Below, one piece after another: positions 24,714 through 37,911 of a stretch of DNA of 64,000 nucleotides (its first letter is position 1; every line of letters starts with the position of its first letter). The notes under the pieces are model-generated. The model worked only from the letters and a program-made list of their open reading frames with translations. It had not been told where the DNA came from and made no database searches. The position numbers and the translations under genes are program-made. This DNA comes from Pseudorasbora parva (lineage: Eukaryota; Chordata; Actinopteri; Cypriniformes; Gobionidae), in contig NC_090174.1 in the NCBI RefSeq assembly GCF_024679245.1, forward strand, positions 18,464,933-18,528,932, in the 5' to 3' direction.

Positions 24714-26840
24714 AATTTAGTGCTTAAAAAACATTTGCTGATATCTTCGAAACCGCTAGTCCGATCGAGACGAAACCAGCCTCAGAAGTTCGGAAACATA
24801 GGTCGATAGCAATACGCCAATGCCCAAATCTCAAAATATTGATAGTAAGGGGTAGTAAAATCCAATCAAAGTCAGGTGTCAGTCATTTTTTACGTGTTTT
24901 TTCATATAAATGTCTATAACTCCAAAACAAAATGAAATATTTTCACCAAACTTGACACACATATGTATGGGCTCACTACGAGGACACATAAAAAAATTGG
25001 TGGGATTGTGCCTCTTGGTGGCGCTATAATAAAACAAAACATGAAATTCCCATTGACTTCAATGCAGTATTACGGTTTAAAATGCCAATGCTATAATTTA
25101 AGAATGCACTAGTGTATCGTTACAAAACTCGGTATGTGTCTTCCGCTCTATGTCCCGAAGATATTCAAAAAGTTTCGGGGCAGCGCCACCTTGTGGTCAA
25201 AAGTTGTAATAAAATGTACAAAAATGCTAATAACTTTTGATTAAATTAGCCTATTGTAATGAGACTGGTCATAATACATTCATTGGCTCATGCCGAGAAG
25301 ATAGATACCAATTTTGCCATATTTTGCAAACATATCTGTGCTCCATCTTGTTATTTGTTAAAAATCTACTTTTTCAAACTCATCCTAGACCGTTTGTCCG
25401 ATTTTCACCAAAATTGATCCGTATCGTCTTCAGACCATGCTGACAAATAGTTATGGATTTCGGATTGATAGACAAAACAGTTTTCATATACCACTGCAAC
25501 AGAGTTGAGCCATGATGCAAAAATTACTCTTGAGGCTGTATCTCTGCAATGCTTTGACATATTGACACCAAACTTTGCATGTGTCATTGTCATCTCAATC
25601 TGACTAAACCACATCAGTTTCGTAACAGTGACACCTATTGGTCGAAAGTGATAAACCATTAAACCATTATTATTGACTGTATTTAAAATTTGACTGCTAT
25701 TTTGCCTAAAATCAACTTAATAGGTCCTTAATGGCTCATTGTTGCAGTTGGCTTGAGACTTCCAGCCATGCTGGCATGTCTTGTCTTCTTCTTTGCGCTT
25801 GGCCCCGATAATGGCTGCTTGTTATTATTCTGCTTCTTCTTCCGCCATAGGAGTCTCTGGCAGCCCATAGAACCGTATGGTAAAAAGTTGTGAAATTTGG
25901 CACACTCATAGAGGCCAGTCTGAGCTGTCACTATAGCAAATTTGGTGCCTCTAACTCAATCCCTCTAGCGCCACCACCTGTCCAAAGTTTCACTCATATT
26001 TATGCTTATAACTTTTGACCCCTAAGGGCTAGAAACAAAATTCTTTTTTCATCGGATTCCTTGGCTCAAGCCGATTCGATTTCACCCTATGATGTCATTT
26101 TCCGGTATGCAAATTTTCCCGCCATTTTGAATTTTCTGAAAAACCTACTTTTTCGAACTCCTCCTAGGCCGTTGCTCCGATTTTCACGAAAATTGAAACA
26201 GATCATCTTCAGAGCATGTTGACAAAAAGTTATGGAATTCAAGTTGATTCGTCCAATCGTTTTCAATAAACGCACAAACAAATTTTACGTGGAGGTTGCA
26301 AAAACACACTAAAGGCTATATCTCCGCAACGCTTTATCGTATTCAAACCAACCTTGGTACATGTCATCACAAGCATGACTTGAAGCAACATGCAGCGTTT
26401 CGGCGCAGCGCCACCTACCTGTCCGGAGATACGAAAAATGCCTATTTTGGCTTATAACTTCTGAACCGTTTATCCAAAAATCATAAAATTGGTCTCATTA
26501 GATTCAGGGCGTCATGCCGAGTCGACTGATATCCAATTTTACCATGTCGGCCATTTTGGATGTCGGCCATTTTGAATTATGTGCAAAAATGCTGTATTTT
26601 ATGAACGCATGAACAGATTGTTATGAAACTTGGTATGGGTCATCACCACGATGCCCTGAAGTAGCCTGAGAAGTTTCGAAACAGCGCCACCTAGTGGAGA
26701 ATTTTTTTTTTCAAACGCTTATAACTTTGGGTGTGGTTGACATATTTTGATGGGAGTGTGTTTTTTGGTCTCCTGAATCCTTGCCGACTCCAACGATACC
26801 AGACTTGCCAGGTTTCGGCATATGGTTTGCGCAGAGTTGT
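24714..26840 (+). repeat. Macrosatellite unit 12 (2127 bp, shortest)
   Basis: No 59-bp copies and the shortened junction GCTGCTTGTTATTATTCTG. CTCF-consensus match at 26684-26697 (minus). Type a/1. Private substitutions include AGCAATACGCCAATG and AATGCCAATGC. Confidence 0.97.
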
Positions 26841-29345
26841 AATTTAGTGCTTAAAAAACATTTGCTGATATCTTCGAAACCGCTAGTCCGATCGAGACGA
26901 AACCAGCCTCAGAAGTTCGGAAACATAGGTCGATAGCTATACGCTGATGCCCAAATCTCAAAATATTGATAGTAAGGGGTAGTAAAATCCAATCAAAGTC
27001 AGGTGTCAGTCATTTTTTACGTGTTTTTTCATATAAATGTCTATAACTCCAAAACAAAATGAGATATTTTCACCAAACTTGACACACATATGTATGGGCT
27101 CACTACGAGGACACATAAAAAAATTGGTGGGATTGTGCCTCTTGGTGGCGCTATAATAAAACAAAACATGAAATTCCCATTGACTTCAATGCAGTATTAC
27201 GGTTTAAAATGCTAATGCTATAATTTAAGAATGCACTAGTGTATCGTTACAAAACTCGGTATGTGTCTTCCGCTCTATGTCCCGAAGATATTCAAAAAGT
27301 TTCGGGGCAGCGCCACCTTGTGGTCAAAAGTTGTAATAAAATGTACAAAAATGCTAATAACTTTTGATTAAATTAGCCTATTGTAATGAGACTGGTCATA
27401 ATACATTCATTGGCTCATGCCGAGAAGATGGATACCAATTTTGCCATATTTTGCAAACATATCTGTGCTCCGTCTTGTTATTTGTTAAAAATCTACTTTT
27501 TCAAACTCATCCTAGACCGTTTGTCCGATTTTCACCAAAATTGATCCGTATCGTCTTCAGACCATGCTGACAAATACTTATGGATTTCGGATTGATAGAC
27601 AAAACAGTTTTCATATACCACTGCAACAGAGTTGAGCCATGATGCAAAAATTACTCTTGAGGCTGTATCTCTGCAATGCTTTGACATATTGACACCAAAC
27701 TTTGCATGTGTCATTGTCATCTCAATCTGACTAAACCACATCAGTTTCGTAACAGTGACACCTATTGGTCGAAAGTGATAAACCATTAAACCATTATTAT
27801 TGACTGTATTTAAAATTTGACTGCTATTTTGCCTAAAATCAACTTAATAGGTCCTTAATGGCTCATTGTTGCAGTTGGCTTGAGACTTCCAGCCATGCTG
27901 GCATGTCTTGTCTTCTTCTTTGCGCTTGGCCCCGATAATGGCTGCTTGTTAGGGGCCAAGCACCGAAGGTGCGGAGGCACCTATTGAAATCGTTAGTGTT
28001 CCTATTATTAGGGGCCAAGCACCGAAGGTGCGGAGGCACCTATTGAAATTGTTAGTGTTCCTATTATTAGGGGCCAAGCACCGAAGGTGCGGAGGCACCT
28101 ATTGAAATCGTTAGTGTTCCTATTATTAGGGGCCAAGCACCGAAGGTGCGGAGGCACCTATTGAAATCGTTAGTGTTCCTATTATTAGGGGCCAAGCACC
28201 GAAGGTGCGGAGGCACCTATTGAAATCGTTAGTGTTCCTATTATTAGGGGCCAAGCACCGAAGGTGCGGAGGCACCTATTGAAATTGTTAGTGTTCCTAT
28301 TATTATTATTCTGCTTCTTCTTCTTCTTCTTCTTTTTCTTTTTCTTCCGCCATAGGAGTCTCTGGCAGCCCATAGAACCGTATGGTAAAAAGTTGTGAAA
28401 TTTGGCACACTCATAGAGGCCAGTCTGAGCTGTCACTATAGCAAATTTGGTGCCTCTAACTCAATCCCTCTAGCGCCACCACCTGTCCAAAGTTTCACTC
28501 ATATTTATGCTTATAACTTTTGACCCCTAAGGGCTAGAAACAAAATTCTTTTTTCATCGGATTCCTTGGCTCAAGCCGATTCGATTTCACCCTATGATGT
28601 CATTTTCCGGTATGCAAATTTTCCCGCCATTTTGAATTTTCTGAAAAACCTACTTTTTCGAACTCCTCCTAGGCCGTTGCTCCGATTTTCACGAAAATTG
28701 AAACAGATCATCTTCAGAGCATGTTGACAAAAAGTTATGGAATTCAAGTTGATTCGTCCAATCGTTTTCAATAAACGCACAAACAAATTTTACGTGGAGG
28801 TTGCAAAAACACACTAAAGGCTATATCTCCGCAACGCTTTATCGTATTCAAACCAACCTTGGTACATGTCATCACAAGCATGACTTGAAGCAACATGCAG
28901 CGTTTCGGCGCAGCGCCACCTACCTGTCCGGAGATACGAAAAATGCCTATTTTGGCTTATAACTTCTGAACCGTTTATCCAAAAATCATAAAATTGGTCT
29001 CATTAGATTCAGGGCGTCATGCCGAGTCGACTGATATCCAATTTTACCATGTCGGCCATTTTGGATGTCGGCCATTTTGAATTATGTGCAAAAATGCTGT
29101 ATTTTATGAACGCATGAACGGATTGTTATGAAACTTGGTATGGGTCATCACCACGATGCCCTGAAGTAGCCTGAGAAGTTTCGAAACAGCGCCACCTAGT
29201 GGAGAATTTTTTTTTTCAAACGCTTATAACTTTGGGTGTGGTTGACATATTTTGATGGGAGTGTGTTTTTTGGTCTCCTGAATCCTTGCCGACTCCAACG
29301 ATACCAGACTTGCCAGGTTTCGGCATATGGTTTGCGCAGAGTTGT
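26841..29345 (+). repeat. Macrosatellite unit 13 (2505 bp, longest)
   Basis: Six 59-bp copies (27952-28305), the largest expansion here, after the most shortened junction GCTGCTTGTTAGGGG. CTCF-consensus match at 29189-29202 (minus). First-half markers are intermediate between types a and b (GAAGATGG, CTCCGTCTTG). Confidence 0.97.
27952..28305 (+). repeat. 59-bp minisatellite, 6 copies (unit 13)
   Basis: Monomer starts are 27952, 28011, 28070, 28129, 28188 and 28247. Copies 2 and 6 have AATTGTT, the rest AATCGTT. It is the largest expansion in the array. Confidence 0.97.
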
Positions 29346-31490
29346 AATTTAGTGCTTAAAAAACATTTGCTGATATCTTCGAAACCGCTAGTCCGATCGA
29401 GACGAAACCAGCCTCAGAAGTTCGGAAACATAGGTCGATAGCTATACGCTAATGCCCAAATCTCAAAATATTGATAGTAAGGGGTAGTAAAATCCAATCA
29501 AAGTCAGGTGTCAGTCATTTTTTACGTGTTTTTTCATATAAATGTCTATAACTCCAAAACAAAATGAAATATTTTCACCAAACTTGACACACATATGTAT
29601 GGGCTCACTACGAGGACACATAAAAAAATTGGTGGGATTGTGCCTCTTGGTGGCGCTATAATAAAACAAAACATGAAATTCCCATTGACTTCAATGCAGT
29701 ATTACGGTTTAAAATGCTAATGCTATAATTTAAGAATGCACTAGTGTATCGTTACAAAACTCGGTATGTGTCTTCCGCTCTATGTCCCGAAGATATTCAA
29801 AAAGTTTCGGGGCAGCGCCACCTTGTGCTCAAAAGTTGTAATAAAATGTACAAAAATGCTAATAACTTTTGATTAAATTAGCCTATTGTAATGAGACTGG
29901 TCATAATACATTCATTGGCTCATGCCGAGAAGATAGATACCAATTTTGCCATATTTTGCAAACATATCTGTGCTCCATCTTGTTATTTGTTAAAAATCTA
30001 CTTTTTCAAACTCATCCTAGACCGTTTGTCCGATTTTCACCAAAATTGATCCGTATCGTCTTCAGACCATGCTGACAAATACTTATGGATTTCGGATTGA
30101 TAGACAAAACAGTTTTCATATACCACTGCAACAGAGTTGAGCCATGATGCAAAAATGACTCTTGAGGCTGTATCTCTGCAATGCTTTGACATATTGACAC
30201 CAAACTTTGCATGTGTCATTGTCATCTCAATCTGACTAAACCACATCAGTTTCGTAACAGTGACACCTATTGGTCGAAAGTGATAAACCATTAAACCATT
30301 ATTATTGACTGTATTTAAAATTTGACTGCTATTTTGCCTAAAATCAACTTAATAGGTCCTTAATGGCTCATTGTTGCAGTTGGCTTGAGACTTCCAGCCA
30401 TGCTGGCATGTCTTGTCTTCTTCTTTGCGCTTGGCCCCGATAATGGCTGCTTGCAGCTATATTTCTGCTTCTTCTTCTTCTTCTTCTTCTTCCGCCATAG
30501 GAGTCTCTGGCAGCCCATAGAACCGTATGGTAAAAAGTTGTGAAATTTGGCACACTCATAGAGGCCAGTCTGAGCTGTCACTATAGCAAATTTGGTGCCT
30601 CTAACTCAATCCCTCTAGCGCCACCACCTGTCCAAAGTTTCACTCATATTTATGCTTATAACTTTTGACCCCTAAGGGCTAGAAACAAAATTCTTTTTTC
30701 ATCGGATTCCTTGGCTCAAGCCGATTCGATTTCACCCTATGATGTCATTTTCCGGTATGCAAATTTTCCCGCCATTTTGAATTTTCTGAAAAACCTACTT
30801 TTTCGAACTCCTCCTAGGCCGTTGCTCCGATTTTCACGAAAATTGAAACAGATCATCTTCAGAGCATGTTGACAAAAAGTTATGGAATTCAAGTTGATTC
30901 GTCCAATCGTTTTCAATAAACGCACAAACAAATTTTACGTGGAGGTTGCAAAAACACACTAAAGGCTATATCTCCGCAACGCTTTATCGTATTCAAACCA
31001 ACCTTGCTACATGTCATCACAAGCATGACTTGAAGCAACATGCAGCGTTTCGGCGCAGCGCCACCTACCTGTCCGGAGATACGAAAAATGCCTATTTTGG
31101 CTTATAACTTCTGAACCGTTTATCCAAAAATCATAAAATTGGTCTCATTAGATTCAGGGCGTCATGCCGAGTCGACTGATATCCAATTTTACCATGTCGG
31201 CCATTTTGGATGTCGGCCATTTTGAATTATGTGCAAAAATGCTGTATTTTATGAACGCATGAACAGATTGTTATGAAACTTGGTATGGGTCATCACCACG
31301 ATGCCCTGAAGTAGCCTGAGAAGTTTCGAAACAGCGCCACCTAGTGGAGAATATTTTTTTTCAAACGCTTATAACTTTGGGTGTGGTTGACATATTTTGA
31401 TGGGAGTGTGTTTTTTGGTCTCCTGAATCCTTGCCGACTCCAACGATACCAGACTTGCCAGGTTTCGGCATATGGTTTGCGCAGAGTTGT
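29346..31490 (+). repeat. Macrosatellite unit 14 (2145 bp)
   Basis: No 59-bp copies. The junction GCTATATTTCTGCTTC skips the TTATTATT, a form shared only with unit 18. CTCF-consensus match at 31334-31347 (minus). Type a/1. Confidence 0.97.
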
Positions 31491-33630
31491 AATTTAGTGC
31501 TTAAAAAACATTTGCTGATATCTTCGAAACCGCTAGTCCGATCGAGACGAAACCAGCCTCAGAAGTTCGGAAACATAGGTCGATAGCTATACGCTAATGC
31601 CCAAATCTCAAAATATTGATAGTAAGGGGTAGTAAAATCCAATCAAAGTCAGGTGTCAGTCATTTTTTACGTGTTTTTTCATATAAATGTCTATAACTCC
31701 AAAACAAAATGAAATATTTTCACCAAACTTGACACACATATGTATGGGCTCACTACGAGGACACATAAAAAAATTGGTGGGATTGTGCCTCTTGGTGGCG
31801 CTATAATAAAACAAAACATGAAATTCCCATTGACTTCAATGCAGTATTACGGTTTAAAATGCTAATGCTATAATTTAAGAATGCACTAGTGTATCATTAC
31901 AAAACTCGGTATGTGTCTTCCGCTCTATGTCCCGAAGATATTCAAAAAGTTTCGGGGCAGCGCCACCTTGTGGTCAAAAGTTGTAATAAAATGTACAAAA
32001 ATGCTAATAACTTTTGATTAAATTAGCCTATTGTAATGAGACTGGTCATAATACATTCATTGGCTCATGCCGAGAAGATAGATACCAATTTTGCCATATT
32101 TTGCAAACATATCTGTGCTCCATCTTGTTATTTGTTAAAAATCTACTTTTTCAAACTCATCCTAGACCGTTTGTCCGATTTTCACCAAAATTGATCCGTA
32201 TCGTCTTCAGACCATGCTGACAAATAGTTATGGATTTCGGATTGATAGACAAAACAGTTTTCATATACCACTGCAACAGAGTTGAGCCATGATGCAAAAA
32301 TGACTCTTGAGGCTGTATCTCTGCAATGCTTTGACATATTGACACCAAACTTTGCATGTGTCATTGTCATCTCAATCTGACTAAACCACATCAGTTTCGT
32401 AACAGTGACACCTATTGGTCGAAAGTGATAAACCATTAAACCATTATTATTGACTGTATTTAAAATTTTACTGCTATTTTGCCTAAAATCAACTTAATAG
32501 GTCCTTAATGGCTCATTGTTGCAGTTGGCTTGAGACTTCCAGCCATGCTGGCATGTCTTGTCTTCTTCTTTGCGCTTGGCCCCGATAATGGCTGCTTGCA
32601 GCTATATTTATTATTCTGCTTCTTCTTCTTCCGCCATAGGAGTCTCTGGCAGCCCATAGAACCGTATGGTAAAAAGTTGTGAAATTTGGCACACTCATAG
32701 AGGCCAGTCTGAGCTGTCACTATAGCAAATTTGGTGCCTCTAACTCAATCTCTCTAGCGCCACCACCTGTCCAAAGTTTCACTCATATTTATGCTTATAA
32801 CTTTTGACCCCTAAGGGCTAGAAACAAAATTCTTTTTTCATCGGATTCCTTGGCTCAAGCCGATTCGATTTCACCCTATGATGTCATTTTCCGGTATGCA
32901 AATTTTCCCGCCATTTTGAATTTTCTGAAAAACCTACTTTTTCTAACTCCTCCTAGGCCGTTGCTCCGATTTTCATGAAAATTGAAACAGATCATCTTCA
33001 TAGCATGCTGACAAAAAGTTATGGAATTTAAGTTGATTCGTCCAATCGTTTTCAATAAACGCACAAACAAATTTTACGTAGAGGTTGCAAAAACACACTA
33101 AAGGCTATATCTCCACAACGCTTTATCGTATTCAAACCAAACTTGGTACATGTCATCACAAGCATGACCTGAAGCAACATGCAGCGTTTCGGCGCAGCGC
33201 CACCTACTGGTCCGGAGATACGAAAAATGCATATTTTGGCTTATAACTTCTGAACCGTTTATCCAAAAATCATAAAATTGGTCTCATTAGATTCAGGGCG
33301 TCATGCCGAGTCGACTGATATCCAATTTTACCATGTCGGCCATTTTGGATGTCGGCCATTTTGAATTATGTGCAAAAATGCTGTATTTTATGAACGCATG
33401 AACGGATTGTTACGAAACTTGGTATGGGTCATCACCACGATGCCCTGAAGTAGCCTGAGAAGTTTCGAAACAGCGCCACCTAGTGGATAATTCTTTTTTT
33501 TCAAACGCTTATAACTTTGGGTGTGAGTGAAAAATTTTGATGGGAGTAGCTTTTTTGGGCTCCTGAATCCTTGCCGAGTCCAACGATACAAGACATGCCC
33601 AGTTTCGGCATATGGTTTGCGCAGCGTTGT
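31491..33630 (+). repeat. Macrosatellite unit 15 (2140 bp), divergent 3' half
   Basis: No 59-bp copies. The 3' half (from about 32751) is the most divergent version in the array and is shared only with unit 18: TCTCTCTAGCG, TTCTAACTCC, CATAGCATGCTG, GTGAGTGAAAAATTTTGATG, GACATGCCCAG. CTCF-consensus matches at 33473-33486 and 33197-33210 (both minus). Type a/2. Confidence 0.97.
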
Positions 33631-35781
33631 AATTTAGCGCTTAAAAAACATTTGCTGATATCTTCAAAACCGCTAGTCCGATCGAGACGAAACCAGCCTC
33701 AGAAGTTCGGAAACATAGGTCGATAGCTATACGCTAATGCCCAAATGTCAAAATATTGATAGTAAGGGGTAGTAAAATCCAATCAAAGTCAGGTGTCAGT
33801 CATTTTTTACGTGTTTTTTCATATAAATGTCTATAACTCCAAAACAAAATGAAATATTTTCACCAAACTTGACACACATATGTATGGGCTCACTACGAGG
33901 ACACATAAAAAAATTGGTGGGATTGTGCCTCTTGGTGGCGCTATAATAAAACAAAACATGAAATTCCCATTGACTTCAATGCAGTATTACGGTTTAAAAT
34001 GCTAATGCTATAATTTAAGAATGCACTAGTGTATCATTACAAAACTCGGTATGTGTCTTCCGCTCTATGTCCCGAAGATATTCAAAAAGTTTCGGGGCAG
34101 CGCCACCTTGTGGTCAAAAGTTGTAATAAAATGTACAAAAATGCTAATAACTTTTGATTAAATTAGCCTATTGTAATGAGACTGGTCATAATACATTCAT
34201 TGGCTCATGCCGAGAAGATAGATACCAATTTTGCCATATTTTGCAAACATATCTGTGCTCCATCTTGTTATTTGTTAAAAATCTACTTTTTCAAACTCAT
34301 CCTAGACCGTTTGTCCGATTTTCACCAAAATTGATCCGTATCGTCTTCAGACCATGCTGACAAATAGTTATGGATTTCGGATTGATAGACAAAACAGTTT
34401 TCATATACCACTGCAACAGAGTTGAGCCATGATGCAAAAATTACTCTTGAGGCTGTATCTCTGCAATGCTTTGACATATTGACACCAAACTTTGCATGTG
34501 TCATTGTCATCTCAATCTGACTAAACCACATCAGTTTCGTAACAGTGACACCTATTGGTCGAAAGTGATAAACCATTAAACCATTATTATTGACTGTATT
34601 TAAAATTTGACTGCTATTTTGCCTAAAATCAACTTAATAGGTCCTTAATGGCTCATTGTTGCAGTTGGCTTGAGACTTCCAGCCATGCTGGCATGTCTTG
34701 TCTTCTTCTTTGCGCTTGGCCCCGATAATGGCTGCTTGCAGCTATATTTATTATTCTGCTTCTTCTTCTTCTTCTTCTTCTTCCGCCATAGGAGTCTCTG
34801 GCAGCCCATAGAACCGTATGGTAAAAAGTTGTGAAATTTGGCACACTCATAGAGGCCAGTCTGAGCTGTCACTATAGCAAATTTGGTGCCTCTAACTCAA
34901 TCCCTCTAGCGCCACCACCTGTCCAAAGTTTCACTCATATTTATGCTTATAACTTTTGACCCCTAAGGGCTAGAAACAAAATTCTTTTTTCATCGGATTC
35001 CTTGGCTCAAGCCGATTCGATTTCACCCTATGATGTCATTTTCCGGTATGCAAATTTTCCCGCCATTTTGAATTTTCTGAAAAACCTACTTTTTCGAACT
35101 CCTCCTAGGCCGTTGCTCCGATTTTCACGAAAATTGAAACAGATCATCTTCAGAGCATGTTGACAAAAAGTTATGGAATTCAAGTTGATTCGTCCAATCG
35201 TTTTCAATAAACGCACAAACAAATTTTACGTGGAGGTTGCAAAAACACACTAAAGGCTATATCTCCGCAACGCTTTATCGTATTCAAACCAACCTTGGTA
35301 CATGTCATCACAAGCATGACTTGAAGCAACATGCAGCGTTTCGGCGCAGCGCCACCTACCTGTCCGGAGATACGAAAAATGCCTATTTTGGCTTATAACT
35401 TCTGAACCGTTTATCCAAAAATCATAAAATTGGTCTCATTAGATTCAGGGCGTCATGCCGAGTCGACTGATATCCAATTTTACCATGTCGGCCATTTTGG
35501 ATGTCGGCCATTTTGAATTATGTGCAAAAATGCTGTATTTTATGAACGCATGAACAGATTGTTATGAAACTTGGTATGGGTCATCACCACGATGCCCTGA
35601 AGTAGCCTGAGAAGTTTCGAAACAGCGCCACCTAGTGGAGAATTTTTTTTTTCAAACGCTTATAACTTTGGGTGTGGTTGACATATTTTGATGGGAGTGT
35701 GTTTTTTGGTCTCCTGAATCCTTGCCGACTCCAACGATACCAGACTTGCCAGGTTTCGGCATATGGTTTGCGCAGAGTTGT
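33631..35781 (+). repeat. Macrosatellite unit 16 (2151 bp)
   Basis: It starts with TTAGCGCTT and CTTCAAAACCGC, shared with unit 19. No 59-bp copies and a long pure CTT run. CTCF-consensus match at 35625-35638 (minus). Type a/1. Confidence 0.97.
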
Positions 35782-37911
35782 AATTTAGTGCTTAAAAAAC
35801 ATTTGCTGATATCTTCGAAACCGCTAGTCCGATCGAGACGAAACCAGCCTCAGAAGTTCGGAAACATAGGTCGATAGCTATACGCTAATGCCCAAATCTC
35901 AAAATATTGATAGTAAGGGGTAGTAAAATCCAATCAAAGTCAGGTGTCAGTCCTTTTTTACGTGTTTTTTCATATAAATGTCTATAACTCCAAAACAAAA
36001 TGAAATATTTTCACCAAACTTGACACACATATGTATGGGCTCACTACGAGGACACATAAAAAAATTGGTGGGATTGTGCCTCTTGGTGGCGCTATAATAA
36101 AACAAAACATGAAATTCCCATTGACTTCAATGCAGTATTACGGTTTAAAATGCTAATGCTATAATTTAAGAATGCACTAGTGTATCGTTACAAAACTCGG
36201 TATGTGTCTTCCGCTCTATGTCCCGAAGATATTCAAAAAGTTTCGGGGCAGCGCCACCTTGTGGTCAAAAGTTGTAATAAAATGTACAAAAATGCTAATA
36301 ACTTTTGATTAAATTAGCCTATTGTAATGAGACTGGTCATAATACATTCATTGGCTCATGCCGAGAAGATAGATACCAATTTTGCCATATTTTGCAAACA
36401 TATCTGTGCTCCATCTTGTTATTTGTTAAAAATCTACTTTTTCAAACTCATCCTAGACCGTTTGTCCGATTTTCACCAAAATTGATCCGTATCGTCTTCA
36501 GACCATGCTGACAAATACTTATGGATTTCGGATTGATAGACAAAACAGTTTTCATATACCACTGCAACAGAGTTGAGCCATGATGCAAAAATTACTCTTG
36601 AGGCTGTATCTCTGCAATGCTTTGACATATTGACACCAAACTTTGCATGTGTCATTGTCATCTCAATCTGACTAAACCACATCAGTTTCGTAACAGTGAC
36701 ACCTATTGGTCGAAAGTGATAAACCATTAAACCATTATTATTGACTGTATTTAAAATTTGACTGCTATTTTGCCTAAAATCAACTTAATAGGTCCTTAAT
36801 GGCTCATTGTTGCAGTTGGCTTGAGACTTCCAGCCATGCTGGCATGTCTTGTCTTCTTCTTTGCGCTTGGCCCCGATAATGGCTGCTTGTTATTATTCTG
36901 CTTCTTCTTCTTCCGCCATAGGAGTCTCTGGCAGCCCATAGAACCGTATGGTAAAAAGTTGTGAAATTTGGCACACTCATAGAGGCCAGTCTGAGCTGTC
37001 ACTATAGCAAATTTGGTGCCTCTAACTCAATCCCTCTAGCGCCACCACCTGTCCAAAGTTTCACTCATATTTATGCTTATAACTTTTGACCCCTAAGGGC
37101 TAGAAACAAAATTCTTTTTTCATCGGATTCCTTGGCTCAAGCCGATTCGATTTCACCCTATGATGTCATTTTCCGGTATGCAAATTTTCCCGCCATTTTG
37201 AATTTTCTGAAAAACCTACTTTTTCGAACTCCTCCTAGGCCGTTGCTCCGATTTTCACGAAAATTGAAACAGATCATCTTCAGAGCATGTTGACAAAAAG
37301 TTATGGAATTCAAGTTGATTCGTCCAATCGTTTTCAATAAACGCACAAACAAATTTTACGTGGAGGTTGCAAAAACACACTAAAGGCTATATCTCCGCAA
37401 CGCTTTATCGTATTCAAACCAACCTTGGTACATGTCATCACAAGCATGACTTGAAGCAACATGCAGCGTTTCGGCGCAGCGCCACCTACCTGTCCGGAGA
37501 TACGAAAAATGCCTATTTTGGCTTATAACTTCTGAACCGTTTATCCAAAAATCATAAAATTGGTCTCATTAGATTCAGGGCGTCATGCCGAGTCGACTGA
37601 TATCCAATTTTACCATGTCGGCCATTTTGGATGTCGGCCATTTTGAATTATGTGCAAAAATGCTGTATTTTATGAACGCATGAACAGATTGTTATGAAAC
37701 TTGGTTTGGGTCATCACCACGATGCCCTGAAGTAGCCTGAGAAGTTTCGAAACAGCGCCACCTAGTGGAGAATTTTTTTTTTCAAACGCTTATAACTTTG
37801 GGTGTGGTTGACATATTTTGATGGGAGTGTGTTTTTTGGTCTCCTGAATCCTTGCCGACTCCAACGATACCAGACTTGCCAGGTTTCGGCATATGGTTTG
37901 CGCAGAGTTGT
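35782..37911 (+). repeat. Macrosatellite unit 17 (2130 bp)
   Basis: No 59-bp copies; shortened junction GCTGCTTGTTATTATTCTG as in unit 12. CTCF-consensus match at 37755-37768 (minus). Type a/1. Confidence 0.97.

Noticed and set aside
27952..28305. CRISPR-like array (regularly repeated 59-mer)
   Set aside because: Copies are adjacent identical monomers without unique spacers, in a vertebrate-type genome. It is a minisatellite.
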